Shown here piece by piece: positions 50,957-58,674 of a stretch of 64,000 nucleotides of DNA (position 1 is its first letter; each line of letters opens with the position of its first letter). The notes beneath the pieces are model-generated. The model was not told where the DNA came from, did no database searches, and saw only the letters and a program-made list of their open reading frames with translations. The translations under genes and the position numbers were made by a program. This stretch comes from SIG78 sp036677805 (lineage in GTDB: Bacteria; Verrucomicrobiota; Lentisphaeria; Victivallales; Victivallaceae), in the NCBI GenBank assembly GCA_036677805.1, contig JAVBVS010000029.1:1-64000 (forward strand). The letters run 5' to 3'.

Positions 50957-52271
50957 GACGGTCCTCCTCAGGTTCCGCGGATTCTTGCTCCGGTTCATCC
51001 TCGCTTTCCGCCAGCTGAAAACGCGCGGGCAGCCGGAGGGCTCTTTTCATCTTGACTCCCAGCTGCTTGAGCTGCTCGGCCTTCTGCACGACACTGCGCT
51101 TGCCGTCGGTGCCGCGCAAACGTCCCACCGATACATTGTAGGCGTCGCGCGCACTTTCGAGCTTGCGCCCGACCTCGTCGAATTCGGCGTAAAAGCCGTA
51201 AAGCCGGTCCAGCAGCTGGGCGGCATTGTCGACGATCAGCTGCTGATTGCGCTCCTGATCGAAACGCTTCCAGCCCAGATGAATCAACTGCAGCAGCGCC
51301 ATCAGATTGACCGGACTGACAATCAGCACCTTGCGCTCGAACGATTCGCGCCAGAGGTTGGGATCATGCAGCATCGCCAGCTGATGCGGCGCTTCGTTGG
51401 GCATGAACATGACCACGAAATCGACCGCCTCGCGCTGCGCCTTGCGGACATAGCCGGAATAATTTTTGCGCACCAGTTCATCGACATGCGCCCGGACGCT
51501 TTTAAGGTGGCGAGCCAGCGCCTCGGCCCGCGCCGCATCGTCCTCGGCATTCATATAATCGACGTAGGCCGAAAGGCTTACCTTGCTGTCGATGATCACT
51601 ACTTTGCCGTCGGGATAGTCGACCGTCACATCGGGCCGCATGATCCGGGCGTCGTCGTCATGGCGCAGCGCCTGGCCGTCATCGTCGGCCAGCACGGTCT
51701 GCTTTCGGTAATGACGGCCTTCGATCAGACCGGAACCGGTCAGGATTTCGTCAAGGATCATCTCGCCCCAGTTGCCCTGAAGCTTGGTATCGCCCTTGAG
51801 CGCGCGGGCCAGATTGCTGGCGTCGCCGCCGAGACGGCGGGCGCTGTCCATCATCAGCCGCAGCTGCTCGCGCAGTTCGGCATTGATTTCCAACGACTTG
51901 GCATGGGTGGTTTCCATACTTTTGCGGAATTCGCCGAGCCGCTCCTTGAGCGGAGCCAGAATCGCCTCCAGCTGCTCCTTGTTGGCACTGCGCAAGTCGC
52001 CGGATTTTTCGCCCAGAATTTTTTCGGCCAGATTCTTGAATTCGGCCTTCAGCAGTTCAAATTTCTGCCCGGCGGCTTCCGTCTGCGCCCGGACGGCGGC
52101 CTCGCTCTGCGCCTCCATCAATCGGCGGGTCTCTTCCCACGCCCGGCGCTCGGTCTCAAGCCGGGTATTGCTCTCCGCCAGCCGGACCGCGAGACGCGCG
52201 CGCCCCCAGAACCAGCCGGCCAGCAAGCCCGCCGCCAATCCCGGCGCGAAAAAAATCAGCCATTCCGCCAT
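50946..52271 (-). CDS. rmuC: DNA recombination protein RmuC
   Basis: A 441-residue protein with an N-terminal membrane anchor (MAEWLIFFAPGLAAGLLAGW) and a long coiled coil (about 25-150). The RmuC nuclease-like core has LQGNWGEMILDEILTGSGL, RPDVTVDYPDGKVVIIDSKV, FMPNEAPHQLA and KVLIVSPVNLMALLQLI. It limits recombination at inverted repeats in E. coli. The last 30 residues form an acidic tail. ATG 52271 starts the run that continues through pyrR and pyrB. Confidence 0.92.
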   Translation of the reverse strand: MAEWLIFFAPGLAAGLLAGWFWGRARLAVRLAESNTRLETERRAWEETRRLMEAQSEAAVRAQTEAAGQKFELLKAEFKNLAEKILGEKSGDLRSANKEQLEAILAPLKERLGEFRKSMETTHAKSLEINAELREQLRLMMDSARRLGGDASNLARALKGDTKLQGNWGEMILDEILTGSGLIEGRHYRKQTVLADDDGQALRHDDDARIMRPDVTVDYPDGKVVIIDSKVSLSAYVDYMNAEDDAARAEALARHLKSVRAHVDELVRKNYSGYVRKAQREAVDFVVMFMPNEAPHQLAMLHDPNLWRESFERKVLIVSPVNLMALLQLIHLGWKRFDQERNQQLIVDNAAQLLDRLYGFYAEFDEVGRKLESARDAYNVSVGRLRGTDGKRSVVQKAEQLKQLGVKMKRALRLPARFQLAESEDEPEQESAEPEEDRHDE

Positions 52272-52339
52272 GTCGCCCGTTTCTTTCCTTTGCGAAGCCG
52301 CTCCGGTCTTCTCCGCCGGAGCCCCGAATCCTTATCTTT

Positions 52340-52367
52340 AAGATAATCCGGCATATTGTTTTTGCAA
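52340..52367 (-). promoter_or_regulatory. Candidate promoter of rmuC
   Basis: On the minus strand TTGCAA (52362-52367), a 16-base spacer and TATCTT (52340-52345), about 70 bases before the rmuC ATG and within the 140-base gap following the LysR gene. Confidence 0.45.
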
Positions 52368-52411
52368 CTTCCCGGCGCCATAATTTTGCTCGAAAGCTCC
52401 CGCTGCCGGCA

Positions 52412-53293
52412 TCAGGATTGCGCCAGCAACGCGGTGAACCGGACCGCCGCCGGAGACGCCGCCGCCGCATGGCGCACGGCAACAATCTCGACCGGCGGCA
52501 AAATCGGCGGAAATGCCCGGAATTCCAATCCCGGTCCGGCCGTCCGGACGCTCGATTCCGGCACCAGCGCCGCGCCGAAGCCGGCCCGGGCCAATGCCAG
52601 CAGCGAACCTTTGTTGTGCGCGAATTCCCGAAACTCCGGAAAGACCTTCCGGCTGTAAAACGCCGCCGCGATCGCCTCGAACAAAGCCGGATTCACCACC
52701 CGCGCGAAAATCAACAGCGGTTCCCGGTCGAGCGCCCGGACCAGTTCCGGCTCCGGCACTCCGGCCAAATGACAGTCGGGCGGAAATGCCAACGCATAAT
52801 TTTCCGAATAAACCAGCTGCGCGCTGAATTCGCCGAGGTCATGATGAAACGGGCGCAGAAAGCCGACGTCGATCGCTCCCGCGCGCAACGCCGTGAGCTG
52901 ATCATCCGGTTCCATTTCACGCAGTTCGAGGTCCACGCCGGGATATCGGCCGCGAAACCGGAACAGCGCTTCCGGCAGCATGGTGTTGAGCGCCGGTTCG
53001 TTGTAGCCGATCACCAGCTTGCCGCCGCTGCCCGAAGCCAGCGCCGCCATGCGCCCGGCGGCATGCTCCGCCCGCGACAGAATCATCCGCGCTTCGATCA
53101 ACAGCTCCCGGCCGGCCTCGGTCAGCGCCACCGACCGGCTGGTACGCTCGAAAAGCCGAACCCCCAACTCCTCTTCCAGCTTGCGGACCGCCAGACTCAA
53201 CGGCGGCTGCGACACATGGAGAGAGCGGGCGGCCCGTCCGAAATGGAGCCGTTCCGCCACCGCGACAAAATATTTCAGCTGTGTCAGTTCCAT
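52412..53293 (-). CDS. LysR-family transcriptional regulator
   Basis: A 293-residue regulator. The N-terminal winged helix-turn-helix is MELTQLKYFVAVAERLHFGR followed by ARSLHVSQPPLSLAVRKLEE. The effector-binding domain runs from about 90 (GKLVIGYNEPALN). The benzoate/muconate-like HFGRAA start resembles CatM/BenM-type members. It diverges from the hydro-lyase operon across a 147-base gap with a palindrome. An E. coli analogue of this layout is ttdR next to ttdAB. Confidence 0.9.
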   Translation of the reverse strand: MELTQLKYFVAVAERLHFGRAARSLHVSQPPLSLAVRKLEEELGVRLFERTSRSVALTEAGRELLIEARMILSRAEHAAGRMAALASGSGGKLVIGYNEPALNTMLPEALFRFRGRYPGVDLELREMEPDDQLTALRAGAIDVGFLRPFHHDLGEFSAQLVYSENYALAFPPDCHLAGVPEPELVRALDREPLLIFARVVNPALFEAIAAAFYSRKVFPEFREFAHNKGSLLALARAGFGAALVPESSVRTAGPGLEFRAFPPILPPVEIVAVRHAAAASPAAVRFTALLAQS

Positions 53294-53312
53294 CGATTTA
53301 CTCCGCTTTTTA

Positions 53313-53335
53313 ATTGATATTTTTTTTATATCAAT
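53313..53335. promoter_or_regulatory. Probable LysR binding site
   Basis: ATTGATAT and ATATCAAT form a perfect 8-base inverted repeat around seven T (53313-53335), 20 bases from the LysR start codon and 105 bases before the hydro-lyase gene. It contains the T-N11-A core expected for LysR-type operators. Confidence 0.55.
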
Positions 53336-53440
53336 AAACATACATCACAATCTTGAATAAATCAATCCATTGTCTTATATTTTTCATCGAACCGCGATCC
53401 GGAGATCGCCAATCATTTCCTCAACCCCGGAGTTTCAGCT

Positions 53441-54343
53441 GTGATTACCCAGTCCGCAGTCACCGAAGCCATGTACGAGGCTATCAAGCTTGCCGCCACC
53501 CGGCTGCCGCCGGACGTGCGTCAAGCGCTCGAATGCGCCCGTGGCGAAGAAATCGAGCCCATGGCGAAAATGCACCTCGATTCCAGTCTGGCCAATGCTG
53601 ACGCCGCCGAACGCGGCGAAGGCCTGGTGTGCGCCGACACCGGCTTCCCGCTCTTCTTCATCACCGCCGGCAACCGGACGCAGATCGAAGGCGGCTTCGG
53701 CAGTCTGCATATCTGCGCCGAAGCCGCGGTGGTCCGAGCCACCGGCGAATGCCTGCTGCGGCCGACCATGGTCGACCCGCTGGATCGCCGCAATCCGGGC
53801 GACAACATCGGTCCGGGAATGCCGAAAATCGATCTGGCATTCGAGGGCGACGGCGACAGTCTCGACCTGATCGCCGTGCCCAAAGGCGGCGGCTCGGAAA
53901 TTTTCGGCACCTTCTATCGCATGCTTTACCCCTCCGACGGGCTGACCGGCATCAAGAAATTCGTGCTCGAATCGATCCGCAACTCCTGCTATGCGGGCAA
54001 AATCTGCCCGCCCGCGATCATCGGCGTCGGCATCGGCGGCACCGCCGACTTGTGCATGACGCTGGCCAAAAAAGCCGCATTGCTGCGGACCGTCGGCTCC
54101 GTCAACCCCGATCCGCGCTGCGCCGCACTTGAAGCGGAGCTGCTCGCCGCCGCGCGCAAGCTCGGACTAGGTCCCATGGGCTCGCGCGGCATCAATGCGG
54201 TGCTGGCCATCCATGCGGCCACGGCCATGACCCACACCGCCGCCTTGCCGGTGGCGTTCAACGCCCAATGTCTGGTCGGCCGCCGCCGGAAGGCGCGCAT
54301 CGCCGCGGACAATGCCATATTCTATCCCGGAGAAACCGCATGA
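53441..54343 (+). CDS. Class I hydro-lyase (fumarase/tartrate dehydratase) alpha subunit
   Basis: A 300-residue Fe-S hydro-lyase subunit. The three cluster cysteines are expected in VCADTGFP (C63), NSCYAGKICPP and NPDPRC. PGDNIGPGMPKID, PKGGGSEIFG and IIGVGIGGTAD are family motifs. Its size matches the L-tartrate dehydratase alpha chain or two-subunit fumarase rather than the fused FumA. The start is GTG 53441, as there is no better ATG. The stop overlaps the beta subunit (ATGA). The substrate is a hydroxy-dicarboxylic acid, identity unknown. Confidence 0.82.
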   Translation: MITQSAVTEAMYEAIKLAATRLPPDVRQALECARGEEIEPMAKMHLDSSLANADAAERGEGLVCADTGFPLFFITAGNRTQIEGGFGSLHICAEAAVVRATGECLLRPTMVDPLDRRNPGDNIGPGMPKIDLAFEGDGDSLDLIAVPKGGGSEIFGTFYRMLYPSDGLTGIKKFVLESIRNSCYAGKICPPAIIGVGIGGTADLCMTLAKKAALLRTVGSVNPDPRCAALEAELLAAARKLGLGPMGSRGINAVLAIHAATAMTHTAALPVAFNAQCLVGRRRKARIAADNAIFYPGETA

Positions 54344-54963
54344 AACATCTGAATCTCCCCCTGTCCGAAGCGGATGCGCGCAGTTTGCAGCTCGGAGAAA
54401 TCGTAACCGTCAGCGGACTGCTTTTCACCGGTCGCAGCCGGTTCCACATCCGCGCGGTCGAAGAGCATCTCCGGCCGCCGCTCGACTATGAAAAAATCAA
54501 CTGTTTTTTCCATGTCGGTCCGGTGATGCGCCAGTTGCCGGACGGCTGGGAAGTGGTGAGTTGCGAACCGACCTCGAGCATCCGCTTCGAACGCTACGGC
54601 GCGCAGGTGGTGCGGCAACTCAAGCTTCGGACCCTGATCGGCAAGACCACCATGGGTTCCGCGACGGCGGCGGCGCTGAAGGAAACCGGCGGCGTCTTTC
54701 TTTCCAAGATCGGGCTGAGCGGCAACGTGTTGCGCGACCGGATCGTGAAGGTGCATGCGGTTCATTTCCTCCAGGAGCTCGGCAAGACCGAGGCGACCTG
54801 GGTGTTCGAGGTCAAGGAATTCGGTCCGTTTTTCGTGGCGATCGACGCGCGCGGCAACAACTATTTTTCCAGGCTCGACGATGAAGTCGGCAAAAGGGTT
54901 CCGGCCATCGAGCGCGAGCTCGGCATCCCGGAAGATTATCGTTTTACCGAGGTGGACGCATGA
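54340..54963 (+). CDS. Class I hydro-lyase (fumarase/tartrate dehydratase) beta subunit
   Basis: A 207-residue partner of the preceding alpha subunit, with GEIVTVSGLLFTGRSRFHIR (the start of the fumarase C-terminal domain), GPVMRQLPDGWEVVSCEPTS, LIGKTTMGSATAAALKETGG and the tail EVKEFGPFFVAIDARGNN. It completes the active site by binding the carboxylate. ATG 54340 overlaps the alpha stop, and its own end overlaps the AtuA-like gene, so four proteins are translated in a chain. Confidence 0.85.
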   Translation: MKHLNLPLSEADARSLQLGEIVTVSGLLFTGRSRFHIRAVEEHLRPPLDYEKINCFFHVGPVMRQLPDGWEVVSCEPTSSIRFERYGAQVVRQLKLRTLIGKTTMGSATAAALKETGGVFLSKIGLSGNVLRDRIVKVHAVHFLQELGKTEATWVFEVKEFGPFFVAIDARGNNYFSRLDDEVGKRVPAIERELGIPEDYRFTEVDA

Positions 54964-56312
54964 AGCCGACCTCCTGCCGTTATCTTTCGCTCTGCGGGAT
55001 GCTGGGCTACGGTTATGCCCCGGTCAGTTTGGCCAATGCGCTGCGTCAACCGCTCGATTTTATCGGCGTCGATGCCGGCTCGACCGATCCGGGCCCGTTT
55101 TATCTCGGCAGCGGACAAGGGTTCGTCAAGGAACTTCAAGTCAAACGCGACCTCCAGCTGGTCCTGAAAACCGCCGTAACCCGCAAGATTCCGCTGATCA
55201 TCGGCAGCGCCGGGGGTTCGGGTGCGAAACCCCACGTCGCAAGCGTACTTCGGATTCTGCGCGAACTGGCGGATGCGGAACAGCTCCATTTCAAATTGGC
55301 GGTGATTTACTCCGATGTCACGCCGGAATTCCTGCGCCGGGCGGCGGCGGGACATCTGGCGCCATGCGGCGGCGCGCCCGATTTCGATCCGGCTTGCATC
55401 AATCAACTCTCCAACCCGGTCGCCCAGTTCGGCACCGAACCCCTCGCCGCGGCGCTCGCCACCGGAGCCGATGTCATCGTTTCCGGCCGCTGCTGCGACA
55501 CCGCAATTTTTGCGGCCTGGCCGATTGCCCGCGGCTTGCCGCCGGGACTCGCGCTTCATGCCGCCAAAATCGCCGAATGCGGCGCTTTGTGCGCCCGTCC
55601 GGTCGGGGCCAACGATTCCCTGGTGGTCGAGCTCACGCCCGAATCGTTCACGGTGGAACCGCCGAATCCCGCCCGGAAATGCACGCCGGAATCGGTGGCG
55701 GCGCATTCGCTCTACGAACAGCCCGATCCGGAATGCTTCTACGAACCCGAGGGGCAGATCGACATGCGCGAAGCCACGTTCACCCAAGTCGGCGAACGCG
55801 CCGTGGAAGTCCGCGGTTCGCGCCTGATTCCGCCGGCGGTCAGGACCGTGAAGCTTGAAGGCGCAATCCGGCGCGGCTGCCGCGCCATCACGCTGGCCGG
55901 CATCCGCGATCCCGGCGCCATCGCGGCGCTGGACGCCATTGAAGCCGGAGTACGCGAAGCAGTAACGGAGTCGGCCGCGTTCGTCCAACCCGGCAGCTGG
56001 ACGTTGCGCTTCCTGCGCTATGGGCTGGATGCGGTGACCGGAGCCAATGAAGCGCCGCTGGCCGTGCTTCCCCGTGAAGTCGGTCTGGTGATCGAAGCAG
56101 TGGCCCCGACCCAGCCGCAGGCCGACGCACTGGTGGCGCTGGCGCGATCGAAAACGCTGCATCAGGCCTTTCCGGGACGTAAAGCGACGGCGGGCAATCT
56201 CGCCTTTCCGTTTTCGCCGTCGGATTTCTCCGGCGGCCCGGTCTGCGAATTCGCGCTCTACCATCTGACCGATCTTGAACCGGAGTTCCGACTGGAGGTG
56301 CTCGAATGGTAA
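54960..56312 (+). CDS. AtuA-like protein (DUF1446)
   Basis: A 450-residue protein of the acyclic-terpene-utilisation AtuA family. Signatures are DFIGVDAGSTDPGPFYLGSG, IIGSAGGSGAKPHV, DVIVSGRCCDTAIFAAWPIA and RVRGSR-like VEVRGSRLIPP near residue 285. AtuA is required for citronellol/geraniol breakdown in Pseudomonas, but the family is broader and its reaction is not defined. It is coupled to the hydro-lyase upstream and to the DUF4387 gene downstream, its usual partner, which points to one pathway. Confidence 0.85.
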   Translation: MKPTSCRYLSLCGMLGYGYAPVSLANALRQPLDFIGVDAGSTDPGPFYLGSGQGFVKELQVKRDLQLVLKTAVTRKIPLIIGSAGGSGAKPHVASVLRILRELADAEQLHFKLAVIYSDVTPEFLRRAAAGHLAPCGGAPDFDPACINQLSNPVAQFGTEPLAAALATGADVIVSGRCCDTAIFAAWPIARGLPPGLALHAAKIAECGALCARPVGANDSLVVELTPESFTVEPPNPARKCTPESVAAHSLYEQPDPECFYEPEGQIDMREATFTQVGERAVEVRGSRLIPPAVRTVKLEGAIRRGCRAITLAGIRDPGAIAALDAIEAGVREAVTESAAFVQPGSWTLRFLRYGLDAVTGANEAPLAVLPREVGLVIEAVAPTQPQADALVALARSKTLHQAFPGRKATAGNLAFPFSPSDFSGGPVCEFALYHLTDLEPEFRLEVLEW

Positions 56313-56614
56313 AAATCTACGATCTGGCCGCCGTCTGCCGGAGCAAGAACGCCGGTCCTTTTCAGCTGACGATCGACCTGATGTTCGCCGCCGACGCCGA
56401 TTTCGCGCGGGTGCTGGCGGCTCCGGAATTCACCGTCGAGCGCATTGCCCGGCTTTACCATACCGCCGACTCCCGGGTGGCGATCAAGACCTTTGCCCGT
56501 ATCCGGACGATCAAGGTGGTGATGCCGCGCCGCGTTTCATCGGGCGCGCCCGGAGATACCGACGTCTACGGCAGTCAGCAGCATTTTCCGCTCGGCGCGC
56601 TGGAAATCGGCTGA
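56306..56614 (+). CDS. DUF4387 protein (AtuA-associated)
   Basis: A 102-residue protein with the DUF4387 pattern: IYDLAAVCRSKNAGPFQLTI at the start, MFAADADFARVL, and IKTFARIRTIKVVMPR near the middle, ending in GDTDVYGSQQH. Function unknown. It is nearly always encoded next to or fused with AtuA-like proteins. It overlaps the AtuA-like end by 7 bases. Confidence 0.85.
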   Translation: MVKIYDLAAVCRSKNAGPFQLTIDLMFAADADFARVLAAPEFTVERIARLYHTADSRVAIKTFARIRTIKVVMPRRVSSGAPGDTDVYGSQQHFPLGALEIG

Positions 56615-56657
56615 AGCATCCGCTTTCGCCCGGAACGTACAAACCGACGCATGAAAA

Positions 56658-56686
56658 TTGGCGAACGGCCGAAACAGCGTTATGGT
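56658..56686 (+). promoter_or_regulatory. Possible promoter of the amidohydrolase gene
   Basis: TTGGCG (56658-56663), a 17-base spacer and TATGGT (56681-56686), 44 bases before the amidohydrolase ATG. The 116-base gap makes a separate start plausible, but read-through from the operon is also possible. Confidence 0.35.
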
Positions 56687-56730
56687 AATTGCAACCGATT
56701 GAACCGGATAAAATAAAATCGAGGTAGAAA

Positions 56731-57612
56731 ATGCTTATTGACATCCACACTCACGCCAGCGTCCAGCAAGGTCTTTTTCGGGCCGACGGCAGCCGCTACC
56801 CCACTCCCGAAGAGTTGATCGCCGCCATGGATATTCATGGGATCGACAAGGCGGTCGTGCTTTCCACGGTCAGTCCCGAACTGCGCTACGTGGTTGTGAC
56901 GCCGCATGAAGTGCTCGCCATGGCGCGGCAATATCCGGAACGGCTGATTCCGTTTGCCGGAATCGACCCGCGCATGCTGACCAACGATACTTCCGCCGAT
57001 TTCCGCCCGATGCTCCGCTTCCTGCGCGAACAAGGCGTAAAAGGCATCGGCGAATACATTCCCAACCTCGAACTTGACCACCCGCTGAATCTGAATCTTT
57101 TCGGCCAGATCGAGGAGATCGGCGGATTGCCGCTGCTGTTCCACCTCTCCTCCCAAATGAATCATCAGGGGCAGTACGGTTGTTATGACGATCCGGGGCT
57201 GCCGCGGCTGGAGAAGGTGCTGCAGCGCTTTCCGAAGCTGATTTTTCTCGCGCACTCCCAGGTGTTCTGGGCCGAAATCAGCAGCGACCTCCGGCCGGAG
57301 GACCGCCACGGCTATCCCGCGGGCAAAGTCACCCCGGGACGGGTGGTCGAACTGATGCGCCGCTATCCCAACCTGCACGGCGACCTTTCGGCCGGAAGCG
57401 GCTACAATGCGATTGCGCGCGACCCGGAATTCGGGCTGGCTTTCCTTGAAGAATTTCAGGACCGGCTTTATTTCGGAACCGACGTTGCCAACGTGCCGCA
57501 GGAGTTGCCGCAGGTGCCATTTTTCCACAATCTGGCGGAAAAACGCCTGATTTCCGCGGCCGCACTGGAAAAAATCACCTGGCGCAACGCGACCCGGCTG
57601 CTTCGCCTCTGA
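56731..57612 (+). CDS. Amidohydrolase-family protein (amidohydro_2 type)
   Basis: A 293-residue TIM-barrel metal hydrolase. The N-terminal LIDIHTHAS gives the HxH pair (His6, His8). Further ligands are the His in LLFHLSSQ, the His in IFLAHSQVFW and the Asp in FGTDVANVP. It resembles the family containing 2-pyrone-4,6-dicarboxylate and oxalomesaconate hydrolases and decarboxylases. ATG 56731 has GAGGTAG upstream. Its place after the hydro-lyase/AtuA/DUF4387 genes suggests a role in the same acid-degradation route. Confidence 0.8.
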   Translation: MLIDIHTHASVQQGLFRADGSRYPTPEELIAAMDIHGIDKAVVLSTVSPELRYVVVTPHEVLAMARQYPERLIPFAGIDPRMLTNDTSADFRPMLRFLREQGVKGIGEYIPNLELDHPLNLNLFGQIEEIGGLPLLFHLSSQMNHQGQYGCYDDPGLPRLEKVLQRFPKLIFLAHSQVFWAEISSDLRPEDRHGYPAGKVTPGRVVELMRRYPNLHGDLSAGSGYNAIARDPEFGLAFLEEFQDRLYFGTDVANVPQELPQVPFFHNLAEKRLISAAALEKITWRNATRLLRL

Positions 57613-57622
57613 CCCGGAGCAA

Positions 57623-58672
57623 TCAGTGTTCCGGATTCCGGCGGCGGGCGCGCAGCTGACCGCAGGCGCTGGCGGCGGAAGTGCCTTTTTCCACCCGGAG
57701 CGTGACCGCGGAACAGAATTTTTCGACTTCGCGTTGAAACGCCGCCAGCCGGGCGTCGTCGGGGCGGCGGAATTCGCCGCCGATCGGATTGCAGGCGATC
57801 AAATTGACCTTGGCATGGATGGTCGCCGCCAGTCGGCCCAACTCGCGCGCCATCGCCAAATCGTCGTTGATTCCCGCAATCAAAGTGTACTCGAATGTCA
57901 CCATGCGGCCGGAACTCTCAGCATATTCCGCCGCCGCGGCAAGAATCTCCGCCACCGGATAGCGGCAATAATCGGGAATCAGCCGCGCCCGCGTCGCATC
58001 GTCCACCGCATGGAGCGAAACCGCCAGCGTGAACGGTCTGCCCCAGGCCGCGAATTTGCGCATGCCCGGGACATAGCCGCTGGTCGAAACCGTGATCCGG
58101 CGCGGCGACATGCCGAATCCCCCCGGCGTCGCGTCGGTCAATACTTCCAACGTCCGCTGCAAGGCCGGATAATTGAGCAAGCCTTCCCCGATTCCCATGA
58201 AAACCAGATTGTCGGGCAGCTTCCCGTAATGGCGGACGCCATGGTAGAATTGTTCGAGCATTTCATCCGCCCGGAGGTTGCGCACCAGACCGTCCTGACC
58301 GCTGGCGCAGAAGCGGCAGCGCACCGGACACCCCACCTGCGTACTCAAACAGAAGGTCATCCGCTCCGGCGACGGGATCAATACCATTTCGATCTCCTCA
58401 CCATCGTCCAGCGCCAACAGCAGTTTTACGGTGCCGCCCGAACCCGGCTGCGCCTCGACCACCCGCGAACGCGGCGCGCCGAAACATTCCGTCAACTTCG
58501 CCCGCAGCGCCGCCGGCAGATTGAGCATCGCCGCCGGCGAAAATTCGCATTTCTCATAGAGCCACGCCTGAATCTGGCGCCGCCGGAATGCCGGCTGGCC
58601 CCATATCTCAAGCAGCGCCGCCAATTCGGATTCCGGAATTCCCGGCAGATAGGTTTGATCGCCCTCGGCCAT
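57623..58672 (-). CDS. rlmN: 23S rRNA (adenine-2503-C2) methyltransferase
   Basis: A 349-residue radical-SAM methyltransferase acting on A2503 of 23S rRNA. It shows GCPVRCRFCASG (CxxxCxxC cluster), FMGIGEGLLNYP (usually GEPLLN), SLHAVDDATRARLIP, LIAGINDD and the C-terminal catalytic Cys in SACGQLR. The GEG in place of GEP is a small deviation that also occurs in relatives of the family. ATG 58672 is 3 bases past the upstream stop. It could also be a related RlmN/Cfr-class enzyme. Confidence 0.88.
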   Translation of the reverse strand: MAEGDQTYLPGIPESELAALLEIWGQPAFRRRQIQAWLYEKCEFSPAAMLNLPAALRAKLTECFGAPRSRVVEAQPGSGGTVKLLLALDDGEEIEMVLIPSPERMTFCLSTQVGCPVRCRFCASGQDGLVRNLRADEMLEQFYHGVRHYGKLPDNLVFMGIGEGLLNYPALQRTLEVLTDATPGGFGMSPRRITVSTSGYVPGMRKFAAWGRPFTLAVSLHAVDDATRARLIPDYCRYPVAEILAAAAEYAESSGRMVTFEYTLIAGINDDLAMARELGRLAATIHAKVNLIACNPIGGEFRRPDDARLAAFQREVEKFCSAVTLRVEKGTSAASACGQLRARRRNPEH

Positions 58673-58674
58673 CG

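Noticed and set aside
57623..58672. Interpretation of the RlmN-like protein as the Cfr resistance methyltransferase
   Set aside because: Length, the SACGQLR end and general housekeeping context fit RlmN; nothing specific to Cfr was seen.
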